A program made the translations under genes and the position numbers. From the NCBI GenBank assembly GCA_004553485.1, contig SFLG01000009.1:1-31724 (forward strand): a DNA stretch of 31,724 bases. Direction: 5' to 3'. Position 1 is the first letter of the stretch, and every line of letters begins with the position of its first letter. Under the pieces are notes generated by a model. The model was given only the letters and a program-made list of their open reading frames with translations, was not told the DNA's origin and searched no databases. Of this stretch, positions 17,817 to 26,399 are shown piece after piece. This DNA is from Bacteroidales bacterium (lineage in GTDB: Bacteria > Bacteroidota > Bacteroidia > Bacteroidales > Muribaculaceae).

Positions 17817-18133
17817 AGTCACGCTTCGGCCGCCTTTCCGCTCGGCGGCACCCCTCGCCCGCCCCTCGCCCGCCTTTTGTGGCACTGAAACGCGGCTTTT
17901 TTCACAAAAAATGCCATAAAACACAAAAAAAATGATGGAAGCGCACATTTTATCATTTTGCTGTCTTCTCTGACGGTTTTTAACTATTTTCCGCCCTCGG
18001 CGTTGAACTTTAGCCGAAAAATAGTCCCAAAAACTATGTTTTTTGACATATTTTCAGCGCCCAAACTTATAGATTTTAAAACCCGAACTCAACTTTTTTC
18101 TAAACTTTATGTTATTTTTTCGATAAAAGTCTT

Positions 18134-18141
18134 TACCTTTG
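18134..18141 (+). promoter_or_regulatory. -7 box of SusC/SusD operon promoter
   Basis: TACCTTTG fits TAnnTTTG exactly. The -33 region (about 18110) lacks a clean TTTG, as is common in regulated promoters. The start would be near 18148, giving a leader of about 144 nt before the SusC ATG at 18292. Confidence 0.6.
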
Positions 18142-18291
18142 TGAAAGTTTTCGATATACGTATCGACCTTCATCACGGTTTCTAATTCAACACTATCAAT
18201 CACAAAATCATCATAAATACAGAAAAAAGGACCCTAAAACCTCATCCAGCAAATCAATAGTTTAATTAATATTTGTCTAATTATTTTAAGT

Positions 18292-21200
18292 ATGAAAAAG
18301 CTGTTTCTGTTATTAATGGCTGTTATGCTGACAACGGTCACCGGCCTTGCCCAGGTGATCCATGGCACAGTCGTATCAGCTGCAGACGATGAGCCCCTGG
18401 TGGGAGCCTCCATCGTTACCAAAGGATCAGGCGCTACCGTTACCGATATTGACGGTAAGTTTGCCATCCACGTAGCCCCGGGAACCCAAATCACGATTTC
18501 GTACGTCGGCTACGCCACACAGACACTCCCTGCCGCTGAAGGCATGGTTGTCAAACTCGCACAGGCTGACAACGTCCTCAACGACGTTGTTGTCACCGGC
18601 TACGGCACAGGTAAGAAACTGGGCTCGATTGTAGGCGCGGTTAACGTTGTAGGCACCCAGACCCTCGAGGACACCCCCTCGGCCAACTTCGTGGACGCTC
18701 TTCAGGGTCAGGTCCCCGGTCTCGCCATCTTCTCGAACACCGGTGAGCCCTCGAGCGTTCCCTCGTCCATCCGTATCCGTGGTGTCAACTCGCTGTCGGG
18801 CAACACCCCGCTGTTCATCTGCGATGGTGCCCCCGCCACCTCGTCGATTTTCACCACCCTCAACCCCTCGGACATCGAGAGCGTGACAGTGCTCAAGGAC
18901 GCCGCCTCCACCGCCATCTACGGTAGCCGCGCCGCCAACGGTGTCATCGTCATCACCACCAAGAAAGGCCGCTACTCGGAGGACGCCACCGTCACCGTTC
19001 GCGCCAACGCCGGTTGGTCATCGCAGGCCAACGACAAGATTGACATGATGACCTCCGAGGAGTTCGTCCGTTTCCGCGACCTCGTCCACACCCCCGTCAG
19101 CAACGAAGTTCGTGACTTCGTCAACAAGTACGGCATCAACACCGACTGGAAGGACTACCTCATCAAGGACCACGCCCTCCTCTACTCGGTTGACGCACGC
19201 ATCCAGGGCGGTACCGAAAAGACCCGCTACTACCTCTCGCTGGCCGACTACTACCAGGATGGTCTTATCGACCGTTCGGACATCACCCGCCAGACCCTCC
19301 GCTTCAACCTCGACAGCAAGCTCAAAAACTGGCTGCAGGTAGGTATCTCGGCCAACGTAGGCTTTGAGAAGTACGCCACCAACAATGCCGCCGACTCAGA
19401 GAGTTCGAACAACGGTATCTACTCCAACAACCCCTTCTACATGGTGTACAACCTCCTGCCTTATGACTCGCCCTACTACTACTCGTTCAACCAGAACGGT
19501 GACATCGTCTTCGGCGACCGTGCCAACTACTACCACTACTCGCAGAAGACCGACCCCAACTACTTCAACCGCAAGGCCTTCAATGGCAAGCGCACCAACC
19601 TCACCGCTATGGTCACTCTCTACGAGCAGATTATGCCCGTCAAGGGTCTGACCATCCGCGCTCAGCAGAACGTCAACGCTTTTGACTACCGCAACAGCAG
19701 CTCACGTCCCCAGCAGCAGGACGAAATCACCCCCATGGGTGACCTCATCTCGCTCAACCAGATCGACGCTTACTCGAGCGAAGCTTTCCAGCGCTGGTAT
19801 CAGTTCACCTATACCAACACCGCCGAGTACAAGTTCACCATCAACGACGCACACGACCTGTCGTTCCTCATCGGTCAGGAGTCGATTATCACCCGCAACC
19901 ACAACTTCGGCGTATCAACCAGCGGCCAGCCCAACTACATCCAGAACCTGCTTACCCAGGGTACCACCGTCACCATGGACGACGTTTCCCACGGCAAGTC
20001 TGAGTCGATCATGAACTCGTACTTCCTCACCGGCAGCTACAGCTTCGCCGATAAGTACTTCCTTGATGCCGCTGTACGCCGCGACGGCAGCTCGAAGTTC
20101 GCTCCCGGCCACCGCTGGGGCACCTTCTGGTCGGTAGGCGCAATGTGGGATATGGCCAAGGAAGAGTTCATCCACACCAACAAATGGTTCAGCGACCTCA
20201 AGCTCCGCGTCAACTATGGTACCGCCGGTAACTCGAGCGGCATCGGCAACTACGACTACTTCGGCACCGTCGGCTCCGGCTCTGTCTACAACGGCAACAA
20301 CGCCACCGGCATCTCGGGCATGTCGAACGACCACCTCACCTGGGAGACCGTCAAGAGCTTCGACGTAGGCGTTGACGCAGCCTTCTTCAACAGCAAGCTC
20401 CGCGGTTCGGTTGACTTCTATGTCAAGAACACCGAGAACATGCTCATGGAAGTTCCCTACTCGTTCACCACCGGTTGGTCGGGCGGTACAGCCAACGTCG
20501 GCAGCATGCGCAACATGGGTGTTGACGTAGACCTGCACTACAACATCCTTCAGACACGCGACTGGTACGTCGGTCTCGACGTAAACTTCGGTTACAACAA
20601 AAACACCATCACCGAGCTGTTCAACGGCCTCGAGTCGTTCACCATCCCCGGCACCGGTATCACCTACCGCAAGGGTCAAAACCCCTTCACCATCACTCAG
20701 GTCCGCTACGCCGGCGTAGATCCCCGCGACGGTCAGCAGATGTGGTACGATAAGGACGGCAACCTCACCAAGCACTACGACGAGAGCAACGAGGTTGACC
20801 TCGGCAAGAGCTTCATCGCACCTTGGAACGGCGGTTTCGGCATCAACGCACGCTGGAAAGGCCTCAGCCTCCGCGCCGACTTCAACTGGAGCGCCAAGAA
20901 GTACATCTTCAACGCCACCAACTGGTACATCCGCGACCCGAGTGTAGCCGTTCAGCGCAACACCAACGCCGCTGTCGAGCTGCTCAACGTCTGGACCAAG
21001 CCCGGTGACGTCACCGACATCCCCAACATCGTCGACCTCTATGGCGTTCCCCAGGAAATCCAGCCCGACAGCCGCTGGGTCGAGAGCTCCTCGTTCCTGC
21101 GTCTCAAGAACCTCACCATCGCTTACTCGCTGCCCAAGACTTGGATGGACGCTGTCAAGATGAAGGACGTAACCCTCCACTTCACCGGCCGCAACCTCCT

Positions 21201-21309
21201 CACCTTCACAAGCTTTAACGGTGTAGACCCCGAGTACGAAGGAAACGTCGTCCAGATGATGTACCCCAACACCCGTCAGTTCGAGTTCGGTCTCGAAGTA
21301 TCATTCTAA
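18292..21309 (+). CDS. SusC-like TonB-dependent outer-membrane transporter
   Basis: A 1005-aa protein. A signal peptide (MKKLFLLLMAVMLTTVTGLAQ) is followed by a carboxypeptidase-regulatory-like beta-sandwich (about 22-95: GTVVSAADDEPLVGASIVTKG, IDGKFAIHV, ISYVGYATQ). The SusC/RagA signature NDVVVTGYGTGKK leads into the plug domain (about 105-230: IRIRGVNSLSGNTPLFICDG, DIESVTVLKDAASTAIYGSRAANGVIVITTKKG). A TonB-dependent barrel runs to the C-terminal Phe (EFGLEVSF). It imports a ligand captured by the SusD partner encoded 28 bp downstream. Codon use shifts toward GGT, GTT and GCT compared with the polysaccharide genes, which fits high expression. The ligand is unknown. No glycoside hydrolase or polysaccharide lyase lies nearby. 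Confidence 0.96.
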   Translation: MKKLFLLLMAVMLTTVTGLAQVIHGTVVSAADDEPLVGASIVTKGSGATVTDIDGKFAIHVAPGTQITISYVGYATQTLPAAEGMVVKLAQADNVLNDVVVTGYGTGKKLGSIVGAVNVVGTQTLEDTPSANFVDALQGQVPGLAIFSNTGEPSSVPSSIRIRGVNSLSGNTPLFICDGAPATSSIFTTLNPSDIESVTVLKDAASTAIYGSRAANGVIVITTKKGRYSEDATVTVRANAGWSSQANDKIDMMTSEEFVRFRDLVHTPVSNEVRDFVNKYGINTDWKDYLIKDHALLYSVDARIQGGTEKTRYYLSLADYYQDGLIDRSDITRQTLRFNLDSKLKNWLQVGISANVGFEKYATNNAADSESSNNGIYSNNPFYMVYNLLPYDSPYYYSFNQNGDIVFGDRANYYHYSQKTDPNYFNRKAFNGKRTNLTAMVTLYEQIMPVKGLTIRAQQNVNAFDYRNSSSRPQQQDEITPMGDLISLNQIDAYSSEAFQRWYQFTYTNTAEYKFTINDAHDLSFLIGQESIITRNHNFGVSTSGQPNYIQNLLTQGTTVTMDDVSHGKSESIMNSYFLTGSYSFADKYFLDAAVRRDGSSKFAPGHRWGTFWSVGAMWDMAKEEFIHTNKWFSDLKLRVNYGTAGNSSGIGNYDYFGTVGSGSVYNGNNATGISGMSNDHLTWETVKSFDVGVDAAFFNSKLRGSVDFYVKNTENMLMEVPYSFTTGWSGGTANVGSMRNMGVDVDLHYNILQTRDWYVGLDVNFGYNKNTITELFNGLESFTIPGTGITYRKGQNPFTITQVRYAGVDPRDGQQMWYDKDGNLTKHYDESNEVDLGKSFIAPWNGGFGINARWKGLSLRADFNWSAKKYIFNATNWYIRDPSVAVQRNTNAAVELLNVWTKPGDVTDIPNIVDLYGVPQEIQPDSRWVESSSFLRLKNLTIAYSLPKTWMDAVKMKDVTLHFTGRNLLTFTSFNGVDPEYEGNVVQMMYPNTRQFEFGLEVSF

Positions 21310-21337
21310 TCGTCTCCCTCTTTAAACAAATCGAAAT

Positions 21338-22894
21338 ATGAAAAAATTATTATATCCGATTCTGGCCCTGGGACTGATGCTGACCTCGTGCGACATGGAT
21401 GTCAAAGTCCCCGGTCAGCTTACACAGAACCAGTCAATACAGGATCTTACGGGACTGAAGAGCTTCCGCTTCCAGACCTACAACATCCTGCGTTCCGCAA
21501 CCACGGGTTCGTGGGTAACCACTCCGGACCTCCAGGCCGACTACTACGTAGGTCTGCGCGGTAACGGCGGTCGCACCACACGCCAAATCGAGGCCAGCTA
21601 CACATCATCGTCAAGCGAGTTAGCCGGTCTCTACCAGGCTGCATACAGCAACATGAAACAGATCAACTACGCCATCTCAAGAGGTCAGGCCCTCATCGAC
21701 GGCGGCGTTATCACCGGCGAAGACGTTGTAACAGCCAACTGCTACATCGGCGAGATGAAGTTTGCCCGCGCATACCTCTACTACTATCTGCTCGACCACT
21801 TCTGCCAGGCCTACGGCCAGGTTCCCGTCGACCAGGACGGTTACGGTCTGCAGCTTGTCACCACCTACGATCCGGGTATTCCCTCGTCGCAGTATCCCGG
21901 CCGCAGCTCGGTCAACAAGGCTCTGACCCTCATCAACGATGACCTCGCCGACGCTTACACCGCCATCGCTGCCTACGAGCAGGTTGACAACAGCGCCTGC
22001 GCTCCCAACTCGGCCTACCTCAACACCGCTACCGTACGCGCCCTCCAGGCTCGTGTAGCCCTCTACGCTCACGACTGGAAGAACGCCTACAAGTACGCCA
22101 CCGATGTAATCGACAACCCCGAGTTTGAGCTCGCCTCCGGCGAAGACTACGTCAACATGTGGAGCACCGACTCGTCGTCAGAGCTGCTCTTCGTGCCCTT
22201 CGCCGACCAGTCTGAGGCTGCCAACACCGCCTCGCTGTTCAACACCTACAACTACATCAGCGAGTTCTCGACCGATGGTGGTGGCCGCGTAAACTGCATC
22301 CCCACCCTCACCTGGCTCAACGCCTACGATGACAACGATATCCGCTTCGATGCCTTCTTCAAAGGTGCTGTCTTCACCGTTGACGCACAGTACACCGCCG
22401 CCTTCTACCTCAACAAGTACCCCGGCAACCCCACCCTCAACGCTTCTACTGCCTCGAACGAGTACAAGAACAAGGCTAAGCCCTTCCGTCTGTCCGAGCA
22501 GTACCTGATCGCCGCCGAGGCCGCTTACGAGGCCGGCCAGCCCGGAGACGCCCTCAAGTACCTCAACGACCTGCGCAGGAAACGTATCGCCGACTACGAA
22601 GACCAGAAGCTCTCGGGTCAGGCTCTCCGCGACGCCATCCGTCAGGAGCGCGCAATCGAGCTGCTCGGCGAAGGCTTCCGCCTCACCGACCTCAAGCGCT
22701 GGGGTCTCGGCTTCACCAAGGACGGCAAATATATCCAGCTCGCCGCCGGCACCGTCAATGCCCAGGAACTGTTTGTAACCAACGACGTTACCGTCACCTA
22801 CACTCCGTACGACTACCGTTACACCTGGCCTATCCCCTACGACGAAATGCAGGTTACTCCCGCTCTCGCCGGCCAGCAGAACCCCAACTGGTAA
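21338..22894 (+). CDS. SusD/RagB-like surface lipoprotein
   Basis: A 518-aa protein with lipobox LTSC (Cys18), followed by CDMDVKVPGQLTQNQS, the usual SusD N-terminus. The helical TPR-like scaffold shows YNILRSATTGSWVTTPDLQADY, GEMKFARAYLYYYLLDHFCQAYGQVPV and the C-terminal block AIELLGEGFRLTDLKRWGLGF, ending YTWPIPYDEMQV-NPNW, all characteristic of SusD/RagB. It caps the SusC barrel outside the cell and binds the incoming glycan or peptide. It sits 28 bp after the SusC-like gene and 39 bp before the Calx-beta lipoprotein gene, so the three form one operon. Ligand specificity cannot be read from the sequence. Confidence 0.95.
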   Translation: MKKLLYPILALGLMLTSCDMDVKVPGQLTQNQSIQDLTGLKSFRFQTYNILRSATTGSWVTTPDLQADYYVGLRGNGGRTTRQIEASYTSSSSELAGLYQAAYSNMKQINYAISRGQALIDGGVITGEDVVTANCYIGEMKFARAYLYYYLLDHFCQAYGQVPVDQDGYGLQLVTTYDPGIPSSQYPGRSSVNKALTLINDDLADAYTAIAAYEQVDNSACAPNSAYLNTATVRALQARVALYAHDWKNAYKYATDVIDNPEFELASGEDYVNMWSTDSSSELLFVPFADQSEAANTASLFNTYNYISEFSTDGGGRVNCIPTLTWLNAYDDNDIRFDAFFKGAVFTVDAQYTAAFYLNKYPGNPTLNASTASNEYKNKAKPFRLSEQYLIAAEAAYEAGQPGDALKYLNDLRRKRIADYEDQKLSGQALRDAIRQERAIELLGEGFRLTDLKRWGLGFTKDGKYIQLAAGTVNAQELFVTNDVTVTYTPYDYRYTWPIPYDEMQVTPALAGQQNPNW

Positions 22895-22933
22895 GCAATT
22901 GTCTAACAACAAACCTTTTCAAAAGAGATTCTT

Positions 22934-23851
22934 ATGAAACTTAACAAAATAGCAGCAATTGCCCTGGCCGCGCTGGCAGTAACGGCTTGCTCTGACGACG
23001 ACGATAAGTTCAACACCAACCCCGTCACCGTCAGCTTGGAGCAGACCACCATGTCGGTTACCGAGGACATTGCACAGAATATCTATTACAACGTCCCCGT
23101 TGTGGTGTCGGGCGAGACCAACGGTCCCGTACGCGTCACCGTTGAGGTCGAGGCAGTAGGCACAACCCCCGCCGAAGAGGGCAAAGACTACCTCGTAACC
23201 TCGAAAACCATCGTCATCCCCGCCGGCGAGACCAAGGGCAGCATCGAGTTCTATCCCATCGGCGACCAGGAAGAGAACCAGGACCGCACTTTCACCGTCA
23301 ACATCGTGTCGGCTGAAGGCGCAACAGTCGGTGGCAACACCACCACTCTCGTGACCCTGCTCGACAACGAGCGTCTGCTCCCCGAGGCTTACGCCAAAGT
23401 CTGCGGCACATGGACCGCCACCGGAGATAGCGGCAGCTACCCCGTCACCATCGAAGGCTATGCCAAGGATGAGGAAGGCTACCTCAAGCAAGTTAAGCTT
23501 TACGGCATCGGCGGCAAGGACGTTGTCAATCCCGTTATCGTGGACTTCAGCCTCGACGGCGCAACCGGTGAGGTTACCCTGTCCTTCAGCATGCCTCAGG
23601 TTCTTGAGGAGAACGCCCGCTTCAACCCGCCCGTAGGTGTCTGCGACATCGTCCTCCTGCCCTACGACTCGGATGGTCTGTACCTCAGCGGCGCTTCAGC
23701 TGCAACCTCCGACCCCGAGGTTACCAACTTCGTATTCGACTCGGGCTTCGCAGCCGGTCTGTTCAAGCCCACTCCCGGTGGTCCCTACAACGGCGGCAAC
23801 TTCCTGGGCTATGTTTACTTCCGCACTACCACCTTCAGCCTGACAAAGTAA
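22934..23851 (+). CDS. Calx-beta-domain surface lipoprotein of the SusC/D operon
   Basis: A 305-aa lipoprotein with lipobox VTAC (Cys19). It is followed by SDDDD, an acidic run like the Bacteroidota lipoprotein export signal, so it is likely exposed on the cell surface. Residues about 30-140 resemble a Calx-beta domain (VTVEVEAVGTTPAEEGKDY, KTIVIPAGETKGSIEF, a DNE end). The C-terminal part (about 150-305: CGTWTATGDSGSYPVTIEG) is not recognised. It occupies the position of SusE/SusF-type accessory ligand-binding lipoproteins and ends 52 bp before a strong terminator. Its role as an accessory binder is inferred from position and predicted localisation. Confidence 0.8.
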   Translation: MKLNKIAAIALAALAVTACSDDDDKFNTNPVTVSLEQTTMSVTEDIAQNIYYNVPVVVSGETNGPVRVTVEVEAVGTTPAEEGKDYLVTSKTIVIPAGETKGSIEFYPIGDQEENQDRTFTVNIVSAEGATVGGNTTTLVTLLDNERLLPEAYAKVCGTWTATGDSGSYPVTIEGYAKDEEGYLKQVKLYGIGGKDVVNPVIVDFSLDGATGEVTLSFSMPQVLEENARFNPPVGVCDIVLLPYDSDGLYLSGASAATSDPEVTNFVFDSGFAAGLFKPTPGGPYNGGNFLGYVYFRTTTFSLTK

Positions 23852-23903
23852 ATCACGACAACCGATAAAGGCCGGCACCGAGCCGACCGATATCCACCAT
23901 AAC

Positions 23904-23943
23904 AAGTAGGCGCAGATTGCACGCTAATCTGCGCCTACTTTTA
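23904..23943 (+). terminator. Intrinsic terminator of the SusC/D operon
   Basis: A perfect 15-bp stem (23904-23918 with 23926-23940; left arm AAGTAGGCGCAGATT) and a 7-nt loop, GCACGCT, run into T residues (23939-23942). It closes the three-gene operon and separates it from the protease gene. Confidence 0.92.
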
Positions 23944-24055
23944 AACCTTATAAACTAACCCCTCTTTCCCCAACTCTACTCACAACACCTCTCTTTTTTA
24001 CTATTCCCCCCTCTCCCTCATTTTCCCCCTCTCCCTACCCCTTAAGGCTAACAGC
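23934..24055 (+). other. G-less, pyrimidine-rich 122-nt leader before the protease gene
   Basis: Not a single G occurs on the + strand from 23934 to 24055. The tract is mostly C and T (runs such as CCCCCCTCTCCCTC and TTTTCCCCCTCTCCC). It lies between the SusC/D operon terminator and the protease ATG at 24071. No TAnnTTTG box is visible. C-rich, G-poor RNA is the kind of sequence Rho factor binds, but that role here is inference. Confidence 0.85.
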
Positions 24056-24070
24056 CGCAACCTCTTACAC

Positions 24071-26332
24071 ATGAAAAAGATTTTACTCCCGATAGCTTTG
24101 CTCGCAATGGGCGCAGCCTGCTCATGGGCCGCTGCCGACGACACAGACGTGATGGCTAAAATCAACCCCGCGGGCACTTTACAGATTAACCGCTACCGCG
24201 ACGCCGTCGAGGCGTCGCTCAAACACCCGGGCATGGCTAAGGCTCCCGTGCAGGAGCCCACTGTGTCGGCCGTGGTCCTGCTCGACAAGGGCGTCAGCGA
24301 CGATGTCCTCGCCGGCCTCGACCTCAAGATACTGTCGTCGATGAACGGCGTGGTGGTGGTGTCATGCCCCATCACCGTGGTCCCGCAGATTGCCGCACTG
24401 CCCCGTGTGCTCAGCGTCTCGTTCGGCGAGACCTTCGACACCTGCCTCGACTTCGCCCGTCCCGCGGGTAAGGCCACCGAGGTGCAGAACGGCTTCGAGG
24501 TCGACGGCAAGTCAATGTCGTTCGACGGCTCGGGCGTGGTGTGCGGTATGTACGACATCGGCCTGCAGGCAAGCCACATCAACTTCTGCAACAGCGACGG
24601 CACATCCCGCATCGAGCGCCTTTGGCACATGACCGGCTCGAACGGCGCCTACACCGAATACACCGCGGACAACCTCTTCCGCTTCACCACCGACACCCGT
24701 AGCGAGAGCCACGCCACACACGTGGGCGGCATAATGGGCGGCGGATACAAGGGCGACGGCAAATTTGGCCTCAGCTCGTCGGCCAGCGGCGGACGCGGCA
24801 GCGTCAAGGAAGGTCCCATCCCCTACTACGGCGTGGCCACCAACTCGGCCCTGGCCTTCGGCTGCGGCTCGCTCAGCGACGCCAACATCCTGCAGGGCGT
24901 CACCAACGTCATCGGCTACGCCCAGTCGACGGGCCGTCCCGTGGTGGTGAACCTCTCGCTGGGCAACGTCATCGGCCCCCACGACGGCCACGACACGTGG
25001 ACGCAGGCCCTGGGCCGCCTGGGTGAGAACGCCATCATCTGCGTGGCCGCCGGCAACGACGGCAACCTGCCCCTGGCCGCCACCAAGACCCTCGGCAGCG
25101 GCGACAACGCCATCATGCGCACCTCACCCGTCGCCATCAAGGCCGACGAGTCGGGCCTCGACTTCGGCCACGTCAACGGCATGGCCGACATCTGGTCGAG
25201 CAGCTCCGCTCCCCTGCGCTTCGCCCTGCGCTTCTACCGCAGCCGCACAAACGTGGAGACTCTGGTCGAGCTCAACAGCGCCGGCTCGTACACTACCAAG
25301 ACAGGCGACACCTTCAGCAAATACTTCACGGGCGACTTCTCGGTAGTGGCCAGCGTCAACCCCAACAACAACCGCTACAACATCTACTGCGTCTTCAGCG
25401 GCGTACAGCCCCTGCCCGAATACTCGACGGGCTGCCTCATCCTCGAGATGGAGGGCACCGAAGGCACCACCGTCAACGTCTTCGGCCGCAGCCTGGGCTT
25501 CACCAACACAGTCAACGGCGGCGCCAGCATCAGCGGCGCCACCAACGGCACCACCGACGGCACCATCAACAACATGGCCTGCGCCGACAACATCATCTCG
25601 GTAGGCTCGTACGTCACCCGCACATCGTGGACAACACTCGGCGGCAGCACATACACCTACACCTCCGTTCCGGCCGTAGGCAACCCGTCCACTTTCTCGA
25701 GCTATGGCGTGAAATTCCCCGACACCAAGCTGCCCATGCTGTGCGCACCGGGCCAGGGCATAGTGTCGAGCGTCAACCGCTTCGCCGCCGGCTCGGACAA
25801 GGACAAGATGGTAGCCAGCGTCACCGCGGGCCTTGTCACCGACTACTGGGACAACATGCAAGGCACATCGATGGCCTGCCCCTTCGTGGCCGGCACAGTG
25901 GGCCTGATGCTGCAGGCTTACCCGCAGATGACACCCGCCGAGGCCGCACAGATCCTCACCTCGACCTGCGAGGCTCCCCAGGCTTTTGGCCTGAACGCCA
26001 AACAGCGCGGACAGTGGGGCGCCGGCAAACTTGACGGCCTGGCAGCCGTCACCGAGGCCGTCAAACGCAGCGACGCCGGCGTCAACGACGTCGTCGCCGA
26101 CGCCGAAGGCTATATCATCGACAATAACGGCAACGTCTTCACCGTCACCGCCGCCGGCACGGCCGCACTCACCGTCACCCTCTACAACCTGCAGGGCGCC
26201 GCAGTAGCCGCCGCCACCGCCGACGCCGGCGAGGTCACCCTCGACGCCACCTCCCTCCAGCCCGGCATCTACGTGCTCACCATCACCGCACCCCACGCCA
26301 CCCCCGTCTCAAAGAAGGTGGCCCTGCACTGA
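24071..26332 (+). CDS. Secreted subtilisin-like (S8) serine protease with a T9SS-like C-terminal domain
   Basis: A 753-aa protein. The signal peptide is followed by an N-terminal region of about 120 residues that resembles an inhibitory prodomain. The S8 catalytic domain contains Asp162 in GMYDIGLQASH, His214 in ESHATHVGGIMGG, the oxyanion region AAGNDGN (about 326-332), and Ser600 in GTSMACPFVAG. The catalytic Ser is far from the His because of an insertion (about 345-530) of beta-rich sequence, likely a P/PA-like or jelly-roll insert. The last about 75 residues (VTLYNLQGAAV, LQPGIYVLTI, KKVALH) resemble the type A sorting domain of type IX secretion cargo. It would act outside the cell or on its surface. 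It follows the SusC/D operon but has its own transcription unit. Confidence 0.9.
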   Translation: MKKILLPIALLAMGAACSWAAADDTDVMAKINPAGTLQINRYRDAVEASLKHPGMAKAPVQEPTVSAVVLLDKGVSDDVLAGLDLKILSSMNGVVVVSCPITVVPQIAALPRVLSVSFGETFDTCLDFARPAGKATEVQNGFEVDGKSMSFDGSGVVCGMYDIGLQASHINFCNSDGTSRIERLWHMTGSNGAYTEYTADNLFRFTTDTRSESHATHVGGIMGGGYKGDGKFGLSSSASGGRGSVKEGPIPYYGVATNSALAFGCGSLSDANILQGVTNVIGYAQSTGRPVVVNLSLGNVIGPHDGHDTWTQALGRLGENAIICVAAGNDGNLPLAATKTLGSGDNAIMRTSPVAIKADESGLDFGHVNGMADIWSSSSAPLRFALRFYRSRTNVETLVELNSAGSYTTKTGDTFSKYFTGDFSVVASVNPNNNRYNIYCVFSGVQPLPEYSTGCLILEMEGTEGTTVNVFGRSLGFTNTVNGGASISGATNGTTDGTINNMACADNIISVGSYVTRTSWTTLGGSTYTYTSVPAVGNPSTFSSYGVKFPDTKLPMLCAPGQGIVSSVNRFAAGSDKDKMVASVTAGLVTDYWDNMQGTSMACPFVAGTVGLMLQAYPQMTPAEAAQILTSTCEAPQAFGLNAKQRGQWGAGKLDGLAAVTEAVKRSDAGVNDVVADAEGYIIDNNGNVFTVTAAGTAALTVTLYNLQGAAVAAATADAGEVTLDATSLQPGIYVLTITAPHATPVSKKVALH

Positions 26333-26343
26333 CCCCCGGCCCG

Positions 26344-26396
26344 CCCCCTGACTGGCCCCCACCTGGCCCCCCCACCTGGCCCCCCCACCTGGCCTG
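26344..26396 (+). repeat. 13-bp C-rich tandem repeat and G-quadruplex motif
   Basis: Two exact units of ACCTGGCCCCCCC (26361-26373, 26374-26386) are flanked by shorter partial units on both sides (26351-26360 and 26387-26396). The C runs of 5, 5, 7 and 7 have spacers of 7, 6 and 6 bases (26344-26386), so the - strand fits the standard four-tract G-quadruplex pattern. The tract ends 4 bp before palindrome copy 5. Confidence 0.88.
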
Positions 26397-26399
26397 ACC

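Larger units (their letters stand above)
17535..18291. other. 757-bp divergent spacer between GT4 and SusC genes
   Basis: No gene is supported. The left half (about 17650-17890) is extremely GC-rich, with closely spaced C tracts at 17653-17688 (a - strand G-quadruplex pattern) and palindrome copy 4. The right half (about 17890-18291) is AT-rich, with a -7 box at 18134-18141 and a small inverted repeat, CGATA/TATCG, at 18152-18165 just after the predicted start of transcription. A 75-codon open frame at 17958-18185 is AT-rich spacer with no recognisable features. The promoter of the GT4 operon was not found with confidence. TAAAATTG on the - strand at 17641-17648 is one mismatch from the -7 consensus. 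Confidence 0.75.

Noticed and set aside
17958..18185. A 75-codon + strand frame in the AT-rich spacer before SusC
   Set aside because: It overlaps the predicted promoter, has an AT-rich composition giving Phe/Lys/Ile/Leu runs, and shows no domain or conserved feature.
23861..23868. ACCGATAA as a decayed palindrome half
   Set aside because: Only eight bases match one arm, and no second arm is present. This is expected by chance in 32 kb.
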